Source of the DNA: Capillidium heterosporum
Taxonomy: Eukaryota; Entomophthoromycota; Entomophthoromycetes; Entomophthorales; Capillidiaceae
Length of the DNA: 64,000 bases
Direction: 5' to 3'
Assembly: GCA_016630905.1 (NCBI GenBank)
Contig: WBMQ01000003.1
Span: 1,736,001-1,800,000, forward strand
Shown: in pieces, positions 21,901-32,604 of the stretch
How the letters are laid out: each line of letters begins with the position of its first letter
Position numbering within the stretch: position 1 is the first letter of the stretch
Notes under the pieces: generated by a model
What the model was told of the DNA's origin: nothing
Database searches by the model: none
Seen by the model: the letters and a program-made list of their open reading frames with translations, nothing else
Position numbers and translations under genes: made by a program

Positions 21901-24388
21901 TCTCCGACTAATGCCGAACATTTCTCTTCTTTCTAACCTGCTGACTTATCGACCATCATAACTATACTGTAAAAAGGTCCATCACTTACCTTTTACTCTC
22001 TAAGTTATTTTTATGCTAAAGATTACTACCGTTGTTTTTTGATTCCTAAATTTAATGAATAATAAAATTTTGATTACGTATAGTAGGTTTAGTTGGTAAT
22101 TGGGGGTCTAAGCAAGTGTTGGCCTATTTTATTTTATAAAGGGTGGGATATATATTTTTTGGTTACTAACCTATAACATAAATTTAATGAAGCTTTCAGA
22201 TATGATTGTAGAGATATGTCTTCAAATTTATGATGCTTCAATAATTTGTAGGCCCAGGCTTGATTGTTGCAATGTGATAAGCCAAGATTGGTCTGTTGTC
22301 AACTGCTGTTTCCAAATTGAGTTTACCATCATCATCGCTGTCTTTATGGCAAGAGGTTTAATGATATACTGAATTTTGAATATTCTAGTAAATGTAACGT
22401 ATTTCTATAGTATATATTAAATGGAAAATTAATGGAATATTGCTAGATATATTCATTTGTATGTTAGTTTTAAAAGCTATAGGCGAACTTGGTCAATATT
22501 GATGTCTAGATTTTAACTCCGACAGCTCCACCTCATCACTACTTTTGGCGCCGATGTGATTTCTTTAATACTACCGACTGGAAAAACTGAATACCAGTTT
22601 ACATTTGACTCGTAACAAACTAGACAAATATCTAAACAGAGTACTATGGAAATTTTGTACATTTGTAGCCCAGAAAGATTTGGATGCCTTGGTCTAGACT
22701 TATAACCTATGCATTTACTAGAAGGAGAGCAAGTGCGCCTATCTAGACTTTTAGCCCAAGGACTATAGCTATCCAAACTCCTATGACAAATATTTACTAT
22801 ATCGATCTGCTGGAACCAAACTTTCTGACCAAGAGAAAGATTTATTTAGCACTTGTAAATGCAAATTTCTATAAATATCTATTTTAAGAAAGCTCCGAAC
22901 GTTCTTATTCCTAACTTTGATACTATTTCCAAATTAAGGAAAGCTTCGATTTCCTTTCGTAGCAATCGTCCTACTATCAAGCGTTGTGCCATTAGTTAGC
23001 TATATGGTTGCTTAATAAAAGGCCTTTTATCTAGCAAACAAAACAGATCTCCTAAGCAGCATGTACCTTTACCTCTTTAAAGTTATAACAACGAGGTGGA
23101 AGAAGGAGGATGACTTATCCACAAATTTGAACCGATAGTAACTTATTTTTGGTTCCCTTTCCGAATTATTTGGTCTCGACTATAGATTTTATGTGGACTC
23201 AGCCAACAACAATTTAATATCGATATAATAAAGTACCCCAGTATATCCAGCAAATAGCTAAAGTTAACCATTATATTGTCATTAAATAGGCTTAAAACCA
23301 AGAAAGCTACTATTGATTATACCAACGTTTGTTTAAGGATGTGCCAAAACTTTTATTCCATAAGATCAACATAACTTTGAAAAGCTGCTTATTATTTGAA
23401 GGGATTGCACGTGGACATAGTATGTAGGTGAAACCCATCCCTCGATCTGGTAAGCCACCTACACAGTTAGCCCTACATATTATTAGTAATATAAATAGTT
23501 TCCCAAATAGGTACAAATATCCACATTTCATTAATTGCTGAGCTACAGCTACTTAATAGAATTTACAAAAGGGAACGTTCATCACTCATATATTAAATGT
23601 ACTTATACATTTTAATGAATATCGAGGAACATCGACCAAGACATCTACAAACCTAAGGAAGTTTTAGGCCGCACCAACCTGCTCATCACGATTGCAATTG
23701 ACATTTTTGGATGCACCTTCTACCGCAATTGGGGTGTGTTGCGATCGCATCCAAGAAGAATTATTTAGCACCAGCAATGAAATTTTATAAAAGTAGTAGC
23801 CATATTAGTCAATGGCACAAATAGAAAATTTATGGTACGGTATCTTTACTTCCTTGGAGTAGCCCTATAAAGCTGCACTCAAGCCTGATATCATCCACAA
23901 GACTTAAAAACAGTTTTCATAGCACGGAGCGTTCAGGCTAATTTAATTGGAATCTCTAACAGGCTAATGCAATGCTACACGAACGATCTAGTACTTGCTA
24001 GCTGTCAAGGTCTTACATTGGACCAAGAAAAACAAAGAAAATAGACAAAAGTTTAGGGAACAGGCAAAGCCATAGTAGTTATATGAACATTTATTTACAA
24101 TGTTTTAATTTATGAGGAGCTAGCCTAAACAAATAAAGTTAACAAAGTTTTCCTACCTACTGCCTAAATAAAGACTACGATTTAATGTATGGGAAGCTGA
24201 GGTGGTGGTAACTGTTGTTTGAATTCCCGTTGGGAATCGGTGTGGAATTGGATCGAAACTGCTTAAAGTGTAAATCTTGGAAAGCCCGTAACGAGTTGAC
24301 GGTCGAGTAGTTGGACAGCTCACCATCAGAATCGGTAGAGAAGGAGTTATCTAGCCCTGGTAGGGCTGGTAGCCCACGCATCAAAAAC
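21901..24388. other. Gene-poor stretch after the Sel1 kinase
   Basis: About 2.3 kb to the PH-gene region. Short minus-strand frames (22776-22513, 23531-23310) match nothing I know. A short plus-strand patch near 23650-23760 reads as GRTNLLITIAIDIF with coding-like composition but is closed on both sides, possibly a gene fragment. The last 200 bp hold the out-of-frame extension of the PH gene described separately. Confidence 0.4.
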
Positions 24389-24420
24389 TTAGGATCGCAG
24401 AACGCCGTACTTGAGAGCAC
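24175..24420 (-). other. Out-of-frame continuation of the PH gene
   Basis: From 24420 to 24175 the adjacent frame is open for 81 codons, overlapping the PH gene's end by 32 nt. Its composition (LPALPGLDNSFSTDSDGELS, then Asn/Ser-rich) resembles the disordered parts of the PH protein. It could be the real C-terminus reached by splicing or after a sequencing frameshift, or a decayed tail. No GT-AG intron giving the right frame was found. Confidence 0.45.
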
Positions 24421-25768
24421 TCAACCATTCCGTAACTTCTTCACTACTGTTGGTTTTTATGTAGTAGGGGCTTCGGCCTGGATTATTTATGGAAATGACG
24501 TGGCTGAATCCTTCAAAATCCTGGGGTACAAACACCCGAGTCTGGGGGTTGAGCTGTAGTCTATCGTCGGATGCAACGCAGGTGGAGTCGGCACCATCGA
24601 ACCGATACAACGTTATGTGATTGAGTACGACAAACTTATTCCTCCAGGTCTTATTTCGAGGTAAAATGAAATTGCCTAGGGAGGTTCGCTTTTCCTGGGT
24701 GATAGCTGATTTGTGAACCATCACCCACCCACAGATATCGGCTGAATCTATAACTTTGCTCAGTAGAAGGGGTGGTGTCTGGCCTAAAGTTGGCATTGGC
24801 ATCGAGGTACGCTTGACGGGAATGGCAAATTCCCTGCTGGCTCGAACTTTGGATTGGGGTTGAGGTTGAGATTTCTCCTCAACTTTGACTTCGACACCTA
24901 GAAGCTTGGAAGCCTTGCTGGCACTCCGCGGCCTATTTTTGTAGTCGATCTTTAAAGTTTCGACTACCCTTTCCGAATTCGTTATACCCAGCAACTTTGA
25001 GGCTTTCGATGAAGTCTGTGGATGCACCGGCCTCTCATCAAAATCAAAGCCAGGGGTATCGGATTGGGACGAGTTGGAGTTTTGCCTGAACTTGAAGAAA
25101 TCTTCTTGCGATCCAACCGCTGAGTTTTTCCTGCTGGATGGAGTTTGTACTGGGGCTAGGGTTGATGTTGGTGCTGATACTTCGTTAATCCCCAGCAGCT
25201 TGGAAGCCTTGGAGCTGATGCGTGTTGAAAGCTGCTCGATCTCTTTATGAATGGTCTCCGAACTTCGGCTGTCGTTAAGTTCGGGATTTATGGAGAAGCT
25301 GGGTTTGAGAGAGAATGCCGAGGCATTGAAGGATGTGTTGGAGCCAGTTTGTCGCGAATGCTTATCCAGCAGCGGAACCTTCTTGAGAAGGGAATCCAAT
25401 TTGGTAGAATAGCTTTCCGACAAAGAGACACTGGAGCCAGAGCTGGAGTCATGTATACTGAGCTTGGCATTGTCGTTCCGTATAAAAGGATTGCTGGCCT
25501 TCTCGGGGATGGGTCGGTTGAGATAGATGATTCGTTGGGACGCCAGCTCCCTTTTGTGTTGTTCTGTCCTGGCTTTAGCTATCTCTCTTAATATCTTGAG
25601 CTGGGGGTCGTTTTCGTAGTCAGCTTTGGTAGGGGCTGGATCTTTGATACATTGGATTATACTTGAAAGGTTGGCTATTACTTCGGCATGCTCGACACCA
25701 AACGTGAAGGGTGTAAAGGTATCGTCCCTGCAATAGTTGGTTGGGGAAGCTCTATCAACTTTAAACAT
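24389..25768 (-). CDS. PH-domain protein with three SKASKLLG motifs
   Basis: 459 residues from the ATG at 25768 (an upstream TTG in frame is not used). The N-terminal half is serine- and proline-rich and probably disordered. It carries three copies of the motif SKASKLLG-(I/V), about 60-80 residues apart (near nt 25205, 24990 and 24905). The C-terminal 120 residues form a PH domain beginning CGWVMVHKS, with TWRNKFVVLNHITLYRF, PYYIKTNSSEE and the terminal-helix tryptophan in EWLSALKYG. PH domains bind phosphoinositides or protein partners at membranes; target unknown. The frame stops right after the PH helix while a second frame overlaps and continues (24420-24175), so the true C-terminus is uncertain. 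Confidence 0.78.
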   Translation of the reverse strand: MFKVDRASPTNYCRDDTFTPFTFGVEHAEVIANLSSIIQCIKDPAPTKADYENDPQLKILREIAKARTEQHKRELASQRIIYLNRPIPEKASNPFIRNDNAKLSIHDSSSGSSVSLSESYSTKLDSLLKKVPLLDKHSRQTGSNTSFNASAFSLKPSFSINPELNDSRSSETIHKEIEQLSTRISSKASKLLGINEVSAPTSTLAPVQTPSSRKNSAVGSQEDFFKFRQNSNSSQSDTPGFDFDERPVHPQTSSKASKLLGITNSERVVETLKIDYKNRPRSASKASKLLGVEVKVEEKSQPQPQSKVRASREFAIPVKRTSMPMPTLGQTPPLLLSKVIDSADICGWVMVHKSAITQEKRTSLGNFILPRNKTWRNKFVVLNHITLYRFDGADSTCVASDDRLQLNPQTRVFVPQDFEGFSHVISINNPGRSPYYIKTNSSEEVTEWLSALKYGVLRS

Positions 25769-27419
25769 AACGAAAAACAAATGAAAGAGATGGAACCAAG
25801 GTTCGTTCCTTTAATATGATGGATATTAATAGGATCGATCCATTATTGAACTTAAATCTACCTTTTCCTAACATAGGTTGCGACAGCAAATGTATTTCTG
25901 CTTTTAACTACATTAATTAAGAACACAATTTGCCATTCATTTATTAGCTGATATAAATAGCTACTTCACCAAACCAACTTATCTCGTAGCTTGGAACATC
26001 CCTGACCAAAAAGAATATTACTGGTGATTCAGCTTCAAGTTATAATTAATTACTTTTGTTCCTTTTTATCCAAATACGATTACACTTCCCTACTTTGCTA
26101 CTTTCTCAGAAGTTGTTGATGAGGAATTATATTTTATCCCAATTAGGAAGAAGTTTGGCCGGGTTGCTGTACAAAACTGACGTTTCCGTGCTGAGTGCAG
26201 ATTTTGACCAAGGCTATTAAACTATATGAGAGTGTATTTGTAGTTGTCAAGTAAAGGCCGCTCTTAAATAATTTCGCTAATACTCCTTCAATATATGGCA
26301 TATCTATTAAAAGGAAATATATGGTGGGATACGTGAAGTATGAGAACTTTCCATTTTAATATTAGGGACAACATCTAGTAAAAGGTGTTCTTGTTGCACA
26401 TATTTGAGAAAAGCAATAGATTAACACCAGGCCAAGAAGTGGACCGATCTACAACATCTAAAAGTTACGCCGCCTCAACAGGGATACTACAAGTGTATAG
26501 CTACTATTTCCTATGCACTAGTAATATATTTTAAAATCGGATGTTATACACCTTCCGACAAATATATTTCATGGGATTATTTTGGTTAAAAAAGTAGTAT
26601 TGCTCACTCCACAAAAGAAATATTACAAAGTTTGGTTTGAAGTTTTCATACTGCACCTGTAAGAATATATGCTATATAAGTCTATTCTTTAAATGCAATG
26701 GGTTAAAAACCAATTACTAATGGAAGGTATACTTTTTGCTTAGTTTGAATACCGATTTCAAATTTTCTACCTTTGATCCAGTTTATTGAGTACTTTCTCA
26801 TTGAAGTTTATAATCTAAATATGCTCATTAAAATGGAATAGAGCATGGTAGCGATTAACAATTCACAGGTAGATGGATTATATATCCAATTTCTTTGCAG
26901 CAAGTATGGTCTTAAAAATATTCACTTTCAAGGTATATGTATATATCACTGGATCTCGCTGGTACTATTACTATCAATTACTAATTTAGGATAAATGGAT
27001 ACTCTACTTTAAATAGTACTACATACTTTAAAATTAGTATGCTATTAACATTTTTGAAAGTATAGATATATGAGTTGGGGACACGAGAATGAAGTGGAGC
27101 TCAGTTTTAAAATAAAGATACGAGCATTATGAACAAAAGTGAGTTTTGAAGATGGTGGCCTTAATATGGCAACCTTTACCAGCAATTTAGATTCAGGGGC
27201 CAGCTTTGACAAGCAGTTTCTATTCTTCAGTCACGTTGGCAGGGAATGCCAGAGTTTACAGCAGCACTACCCCGTATTTCGGTTAAATCGGAATATGCTT
27301 TTATTTGGCTTTGTAAAAGTAAGTTTCAATCAAAAACAAGGTTTCCTCTGCCCTTTCCATAGTACTACAACTTTAAAGCTCAATAGTGAAGACAGAATTT
27401 ACTTTCAAAAATGAGGACT
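25769..27419. other. Gene-poor stretch upstream of the PH gene
   Basis: 1.65 kb of AT-rich sequence. An open frame at 27139-27414 (plus; first ATG at 27166) has a GC-richer composition than its surroundings but matches no family. It may be a relic or chance. Confidence 0.4.
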
Positions 27420-27915
27420 AATGCCACAAATGGTGTTATTGTGGTGGTGTGAGAACCTTGATCTAAAATGCCTAAAAATAAATAACTGTCGTTTAGTAAT
27501 AGGATTTGTTAAGATTTAGGCATGGTGGAGGTGTAGTGGAAAGGTAGTAACATTTATATATTTAGTCCAGTATAAAGTTAAGTTTCTAACATGCTACAGT
27601 AAATGGATAAGATATCTATTCGTCAAAGGCAGACTATCCTTGGTGGAACAGGAAAAAATTACTAATTTGTATACATGATAAAGTTCAAAATCTAGGCATG
27701 ATGGAAATATGGTAAGATAACGACATTTATATACATAGTCCGCGGACAGTTAGGGAAAGTGCATTCTGAAAATACAAGTAAGCACGATAGAAGTATGGAA
27801 AAATGGTTACATTTATATACATAGTCCGCCTGTCATTAGGCCGAATGATCACTCTACAAACCCGGAGAAAAATTGATAATCTATATACGTAGCAAAACTC
27901 AAAGCTATATATTTA
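27420..27915. repeat. Degenerate tandem repeats, about 86-87 bp period
   Basis: The string ACATTTATATACATAGTCCG occurs at 27723-27742 and 27809-27828 (86 bp apart), with a diverged version at 27550-27567 (about two periods earlier). Flanking text also recurs: GGCATGGTGGAG / GGCATGATGGAA / AGCACGATAGAA before each copy. A second recurring block, AAAAATT-A-TAAT-T-TATAC followed by AAA-CTCAAA, sits near 27654 and 27870. Units are diverged, with insertions. No coding potential seen. Could be a decaying minisatellite or an expanded promoter element downstream of the F-box gene. Confidence 0.6.
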
Positions 27916-27968
27916 ATGCTTGCACGTGTATACATAAGCAGTGGTTGATGAATACCTTGGAGCACGTA

Positions 27969-29480
27969 TCAGCCTATTTCGATTTTCAGTTTCGGATGGG
28001 TAATAGTAAGGCTGCGTTTTAGCCTTTGAATCTCATTGAAGATATCTTTGCCATCAGTGACAGCTGTACCCTTTCTAGATTTTATCTTCAAAATCATCAA
28101 ATTCCCACATAGCTTGATCAAATCATCTAAGCCATCTGTAAAGTAGGTTACCGCCAAAATATTTACACTGGTACTACATCTTGCATTCTTGAGCTCAATT
28201 TTGACGGCATTGATAACTTCCAAAGTCTTCAAGCTGGGGAAAAGCTTGCATATGTCAGTATAGATAGATTCATCAAAATGAGCAAGTTTTACCGTTAGGT
28301 GGATGATGTTCAAGTTGGGCTGGCATGTACTGAAGGCGTAGTCGTGATCTAAAGGTTTAGACAAGTCGATCGACAGTATTTTCAACTTCTTCAAATCTAC
28401 AACCGACTTACAGGCTTCGATGACAACATTATGTAAAACTTCTGGGGACGTATTATGGGTTCGTACTGATCGCAATTCCAAACTAGTCAAGTTGGGGCAG
28501 TTGGAACATAAAGTTTTGACATCGCTCCAACAAAAGAAGATGTAGTTCAGACTCAGATTTGCTAAATTGTTCCATTGGCCTAGTAGAAACCTCTCCGACA
28601 TGCTCGATACGTTAAGATTTAAATTCAGGGACTTGAGGCTGGGTAAAAGTGAAGAATCCATTGCTATAAAGCTATCGTCGACATCCAAGATTGGGAAGGA
28701 GGTACAGTTGTCGTCGATATCCAAAATTTCGAGACTTGCATATATAAATTTTAACTTGATGTCATCAAAGTTTTCATCGCAAAGTTTGGAGAGGTAGTAT
28801 TTGCTGATATCAAGAGTCGATAGAGGTGGTTGTAAATAGGAATTTCCGTTCCAGCTCAAATACTTGAACCGTTTTAAATGAGGGGCGCTGTAGAAGAGAG
28901 TTTGAGCGATCAGGGGTTCGAAATAGAGTAGGGATAGGTCAGTAAGATGAAACAACTTAGTTAACGGGATCAGAACTTTCAAATCCAACTTGTAGAGGAG
29001 TGGTAAGTGCTTAAGCTCGGTCAAAGTGATCTCCTGTTGAAATAAGCTCAAGTTTATAACCAGCTTTTTCAAGTTTGGGAAGTTTTGAACTAAACTTTCG
29101 ATTTCGAGGAAGGTCAACGGACTGACCGGTGATCGTGCCAATACTAAACCTTCGACTCTAACGTTGGACTCCTTTAAAGCTAACCAGTTGATGCTAGATT
29201 TCCTGTTGGTAAGCTTTGTTACTTTTAGGTTGTATTTGTTGGTTAATGAAGCTAAATTTGAAGGCTTGATTCGATCGATAGCTACATTTTCGATTAGTCC
29301 AGATAGAAATATTAAGTTGAAGGTTCGGTTTACCAAGCGGAGTTTCAGTAAAGTGGTGCTTGAGAAATAGTCTTTGAGGATAGGTAAAAGTATCAGTTCT
29401 ACGTCAAAAAAAGTAACATGTTTATTTACCTAAATTTTGAAATTGTTAGACCTTTTCTTCTTTAACATTATTCTTACCAT
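27969..29480 (-). CDS. F-box-like / leucine-rich repeat protein
   Basis: F-box/LRR proteins are substrate adaptors of SCF ubiquitin ligases: the F-box binds Skp1 and the LRR arc binds the target. The main exon 29429-27969 is open throughout (a TTG at 29336 is internal). I propose a mini first exon, ATG 29480-29478, followed by a 48-nt intron, giving MVNKHVTFFDVELILLPILK and a degenerate F-box ending LLKLRLVNRTFN. Irregular LRRs follow, for example FPNLKKLVINLS, LPSLKSLNLNLN, CPNLTSLELRS, LKKLKILSIDLS and FPSLKTLEVINA. About 487 residues. The first exon is less certain than the rest. Diverges from TAF7 over 365 bp. Confidence 0.75.
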
Positions 29481-29845
29481 CGTATAAACTTGGGCTTCCA
29501 AATTCAATGTTCTATACTCTGTTGATACTTTTTGGATTAGATTGCTTGGTCTGAACTGAAGAAAATGAAGCTAATGAATGAATTTTTAGCTTGAAATAAA
29601 TCAAGTTTCAAATGGAAATGGCAATGGAATTAAGATAAATAAAGGTTGTATATTTTGTCAATAGCTAATTTTAAGTGGTTTACATATTGCTGTAAGAAAA
29701 AATGCAAAATCTGCTTTTAATTTGCAACTTTTGAAAAGGAGCAGTGATCTAGTATTTATTCAACGTAAAGGTCTGACAAAAGGAAGTAACTTTGAAGCCA
29801 AAGCCATCGCAACATTCAAGTAAAAAGGAGAACAAAAGAATAAAG
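29481..29845. promoter_or_regulatory. Divergent promoter region, F-box/LRR / TAF7
   Basis: 365 bp separates the two start codons. AT-rich with no recognised element. Confidence 0.4.
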
Positions 29846-31316
29846 ATGAGTAAGCATGATTCAAAAGACCGTCGTAAACGTAGTTCTGGTTCTCGACCTT
29901 CGATTACCATTCGAGCAACCGTTTCTTCGCCACCAAAACCAATAATCTTACCGCCACGTGGGCCACGGGGTGGGCGTGGACGTCGAGGCGGTGGTAGTAG
30001 TAGTGGAGTCCTTGGAAATGGAGGTCGTGGAGGTCGTAAACGGGGTAGGTTTGAAGCGATACCAGAGCCCGATCTCAATTTAGATTCCGAACCAGATTTG
30101 GACACAGAAAATTTCAAAGAGGAGCATATACTACTTAGGGTTCCAGCAACATTGTCCTCCAAATTGGAAAGTTTGACAGGTACAAAGGAAGCTCAAAGTA
30201 TAAGTATGCTATTTTCAGGTACACTTTTGCTTTATTCCATTTTTTTAATTTGTTGAAATTGAAGACCCTAGGAAGGGAAAACTGTCATTGGAAGGCAAAG
30301 ATTACAATTTAAAGTTGGTGGAACTACCCAGTATAATAGAATCCCATAAAACCTTTCAAAATAAGCAGCTGTTGAAAGTTGCTGACATTTCTCAGGTTTG
30401 CTAATTTCCTTTTTACGAAATGGGCTAATGTTGAAATAGATGTTGATTGTAGATGACTTGAGCCTTGCTCCAAGTAGACCACTGAAGAAGCGGACACCCT
30501 ACGTCTGGCCTGATGGTGTCACTCCACCACTGAAGGATGTCCGAAGACGTAGGTTCCGAAAACGGGTGTCTAAACAGGTACGTCAGTAAATTTAGCCAAG
30601 TCTAACTTAGAATATAGACCATAGAGATTGTCGAAAATGAAATGGAACGTCTGCTACAGGCTGATCTCGAAGCTGAAGAGGTCGTATTAGGTACGTTCTT
30701 TCTTGAATCAACCTTACACTACCTAGATTACCGTGATGCTGTCGAAGGAGCCGACTACGATTCGGACGAAGGAGGTTCGGTTGCCAACGGTGAAGTTACC
30801 ATCGACGATGTGACTCCCGCTGCAACACAATCAATCCTAGCCCAACCCGTCGATCCCAAACTAGCTTCCTTGGCTTCCAAAGACAGCGACGACAGCTCCG
30901 AGTTCTTTGATGAACTTTCTCGTGCTATTACGTATGAGGAACCAGAGCAGGGACCCGAGGCGGATGATGACGATGACGATGATGATGACGATAGTGATGA
31001 TTCTGATGATGATGACGACGATGATGATGAGGATGAAGGTAGATGATTTTTATATACGAGACTAAGGTTTTCTATTTTTAGATGAACATGTCAAGAAGCG
31101 TCGGGTCGTACTTTTGGACACGATTAAAGATTTGGAAAGTAGATTGATCGATCAAAGGAAGCTGTTGGCTGCTGCACATAACCCCACCATGAAGGTAACG
31201 TACTTTTCAATACTTTAATTAAATATTTTTTGTAAATTTAGGGACGTCTGGAGGATAAGATCAACTTCCTTCAAAACGACCTCGACGATCACATAGCCCA
31301 ATTGGATGAACTTTAA
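29846..31316 (+). CDS. TAF7: TFIID subunit TAF7 (TAFII55)
   Basis: TAF7 is a TFIID subunit that contacts TAF1 and regulates pre-initiation complex activity. Exons fit at 29846-30218, 30265-30395, 30440-30577, 30618-30690, 30727-31038, 31082-31194 and 31242-31316 (404 residues). An Arg/Gly-rich N-terminus (GRGRRGGG) precedes the TAFII55 domain: EEHILLRVPATLSSKLESL, LSLEGKDYNLKLVELPSIIES, ADISQ|MLIVDD. Then PDGVTPPLKDVRRRRFRKR and VENEMERLLQADLEAEEV, both diagnostic. A long Asp tract (nt 30964-31032) and a C-terminal coiled coil (LESRLIDQRKLLAA) follow. The start ATG gives MSKHDSKDRRK. Intron 4 is only 36 nt and has no in-frame stop, so it may be coding instead. Confidence 0.9.
30964..31032 (+). 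repeat. GAT/GAC microsatellite coding poly-Asp in TAF7
   Basis: A run of GATGATGAC-type triplets interrupted by AGTGATTCT encodes DDDDDDD-SDDSDDDD. Acidic tracts occur in TAF7 orthologues. The triplet purity suggests length variation between strains. Confidence 0.7.
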
Positions 31317-31689
31317 ACTTTAAGAATTGGTTCGGCATAGTATAGGTTAGTTTCAGTTTAATGTGTATTTAGCTTTGAACTTCCGTCTTTAAATTCGATA
31401 TAGCTCTTCTGACACAGAAACATATTTATGTGTTTTTAAGATTGTCAAAAATTACTCCAAGCTGTAAGGAGTTCTCTTAAACCTGTATAGGTTCAGTTTA
31501 AAAAGTAAAGCGGTGGTATTATAAAGTAAAGCTTAATACTATTATTTTTTGTCTAATAGTTATATTAGAAGCATTTATATTTAATTATTGAAAGTTTTTG
31601 ATACCTCGGTTATATAGTTATAAACCTTATTTCTAAATTAACAAGTCTAAGTATATCAATGATATTTATCTCAATATATTATGAAGCAG
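31317..31689. other. Convergent intergenic region, TAF7 / lipase
   Basis: 373 bp of AT-rich sequence with no gene. Confidence 0.5.
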
Positions 31690-32604
31690 TTATATTTTAA
31701 CATGCAAAATTAGAATCAAACCTAGCCTCAAAAAAATCAAGTGAGCGGTAGTATTATACAACTTTGGATCGACTGAATTGGAGCAAGTCGGATCCTCAAG
31801 ATACTCATTGCTACAAAAGATGGCCTTATCGTTCCTATCATTAGGGATAAATACCTCGTTCTGGTAATGACCGTACCGATCAAGTATATAGTCGCCAAAA
31901 GCATGCGAGGCATCGTCGTTAAAATAGACAGCTCTAGCTGCCTTCAAAGGCTGGGAGCTCAACCATTCGGCAAACTTGAGGTTGCCAGCCCGTACCATAC
32001 CATAGGTAAAGAGTTCAAACTGGGGCCAATCCAAATTTAAGTCGGTTTTAAGTTTTATCAAGCTTAGAGTTGCTAGAACCCCACCCATCGAATGACCAGT
32101 GACAACTATTTTATAGTCTTGGTGTTGAGGTTGTTGTAAAAGTGCTTGGATGTCAGGTTTCAACATATCAGTAAGTTCGATGGCATAGTATTTGAACCCA
32201 CTATGGACCCTGGCGCCTTTGGTTAGTGCATACTTATAAGATGAAGGAAATATATTGTGACCTACCCTATTGTTTTCGGAGCTACGGCTGCCTCTAAAGG
32301 ATAATATGATTTTTTTGGATATATTGTTTACGACCATGGTGGCCCGTATTGTTCGCTTCTTGTTTTGGTAAGATGCTATGAACTGAGTTTGGCTGTAGTC
32401 AGCTCTCTGGCAAGCTTTACAGTCCCAGTTTACTAGTTTATTGTCAGTACATAGGACCGTTGATGCATAGAAGGCATAGGTTTCGATTTCTTTCAGAGTC
32501 GGTACAATTAAATTTCCCTTGAACTTATAATCGTTCAGTATGTTGTGGCTATAGATACTGGTTAATGATATTGAAGATAATGTGAGTATTAGAGCAAACT
32601 TCAT
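31690..32604 (-). CDS. Secreted class 3 (fungal) lipase
   Basis: 304 residues, an alpha/beta-hydrolase of the Rhizomucor-type lipase family that cleaves acylglycerols outside the cell. A signal peptide (MKFALILTLSSISLTSIYS) leads the protein. Catalytic features: oxyanion segment FRGS (usual form FRGT), nucleophile elbow GHSMGG with Ser172 (usual form GHSLGG), Asp in YFNDDASHAFGD (about residue 230) and a C-terminal His288 in TTAHLIF. Also TYGMVRAGNLKFAEWL, matching the family's TYG-PRVGN block, and several cysteines for disulfides. Single exon. A TATATAA element lies about 40 nt upstream. Related to the decayed copy at 53 kb. Confidence 0.92.
   Translation of the reverse strand: MKFALILTLSSISLTSIYSHNILNDYKFKGNLIVPTLKEIETYAFYASTVLCTDNKLVNWDCKACQRADYSQTQFIASYQNKKRTIRATMVVNNISKKIILSFRGSRSSENNRVGHNIFPSSYKYALTKGARVHSGFKYYAIELTDMLKPDIQALLQQPQHQDYKIVVTGHSMGGVLATLSLIKLKTDLNLDWPQFELFTYGMVRAGNLKFAEWLSSQPLKAARAVYFNDDASHAFGDYILDRYGHYQNEVFIPNDRNDKAIFCSNEYLEDPTCSNSVDPKLYNTTAHLIFLRLGLILILHVKI

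Noticed and set aside
27139-27414. Open frame upstream of the repeat tract
   Set aside because: Begins at GTG, no domain, no signal peptide, no homologous copy in the window; could be a relic but not called as a gene.
29749-30162. Minus-strand open frame opposite the TAF7 start
   Set aside because: Its Arg/Pro-rich sequence is simply the antisense of the Gly/Arg-coding GC-rich stretch of TAF7.
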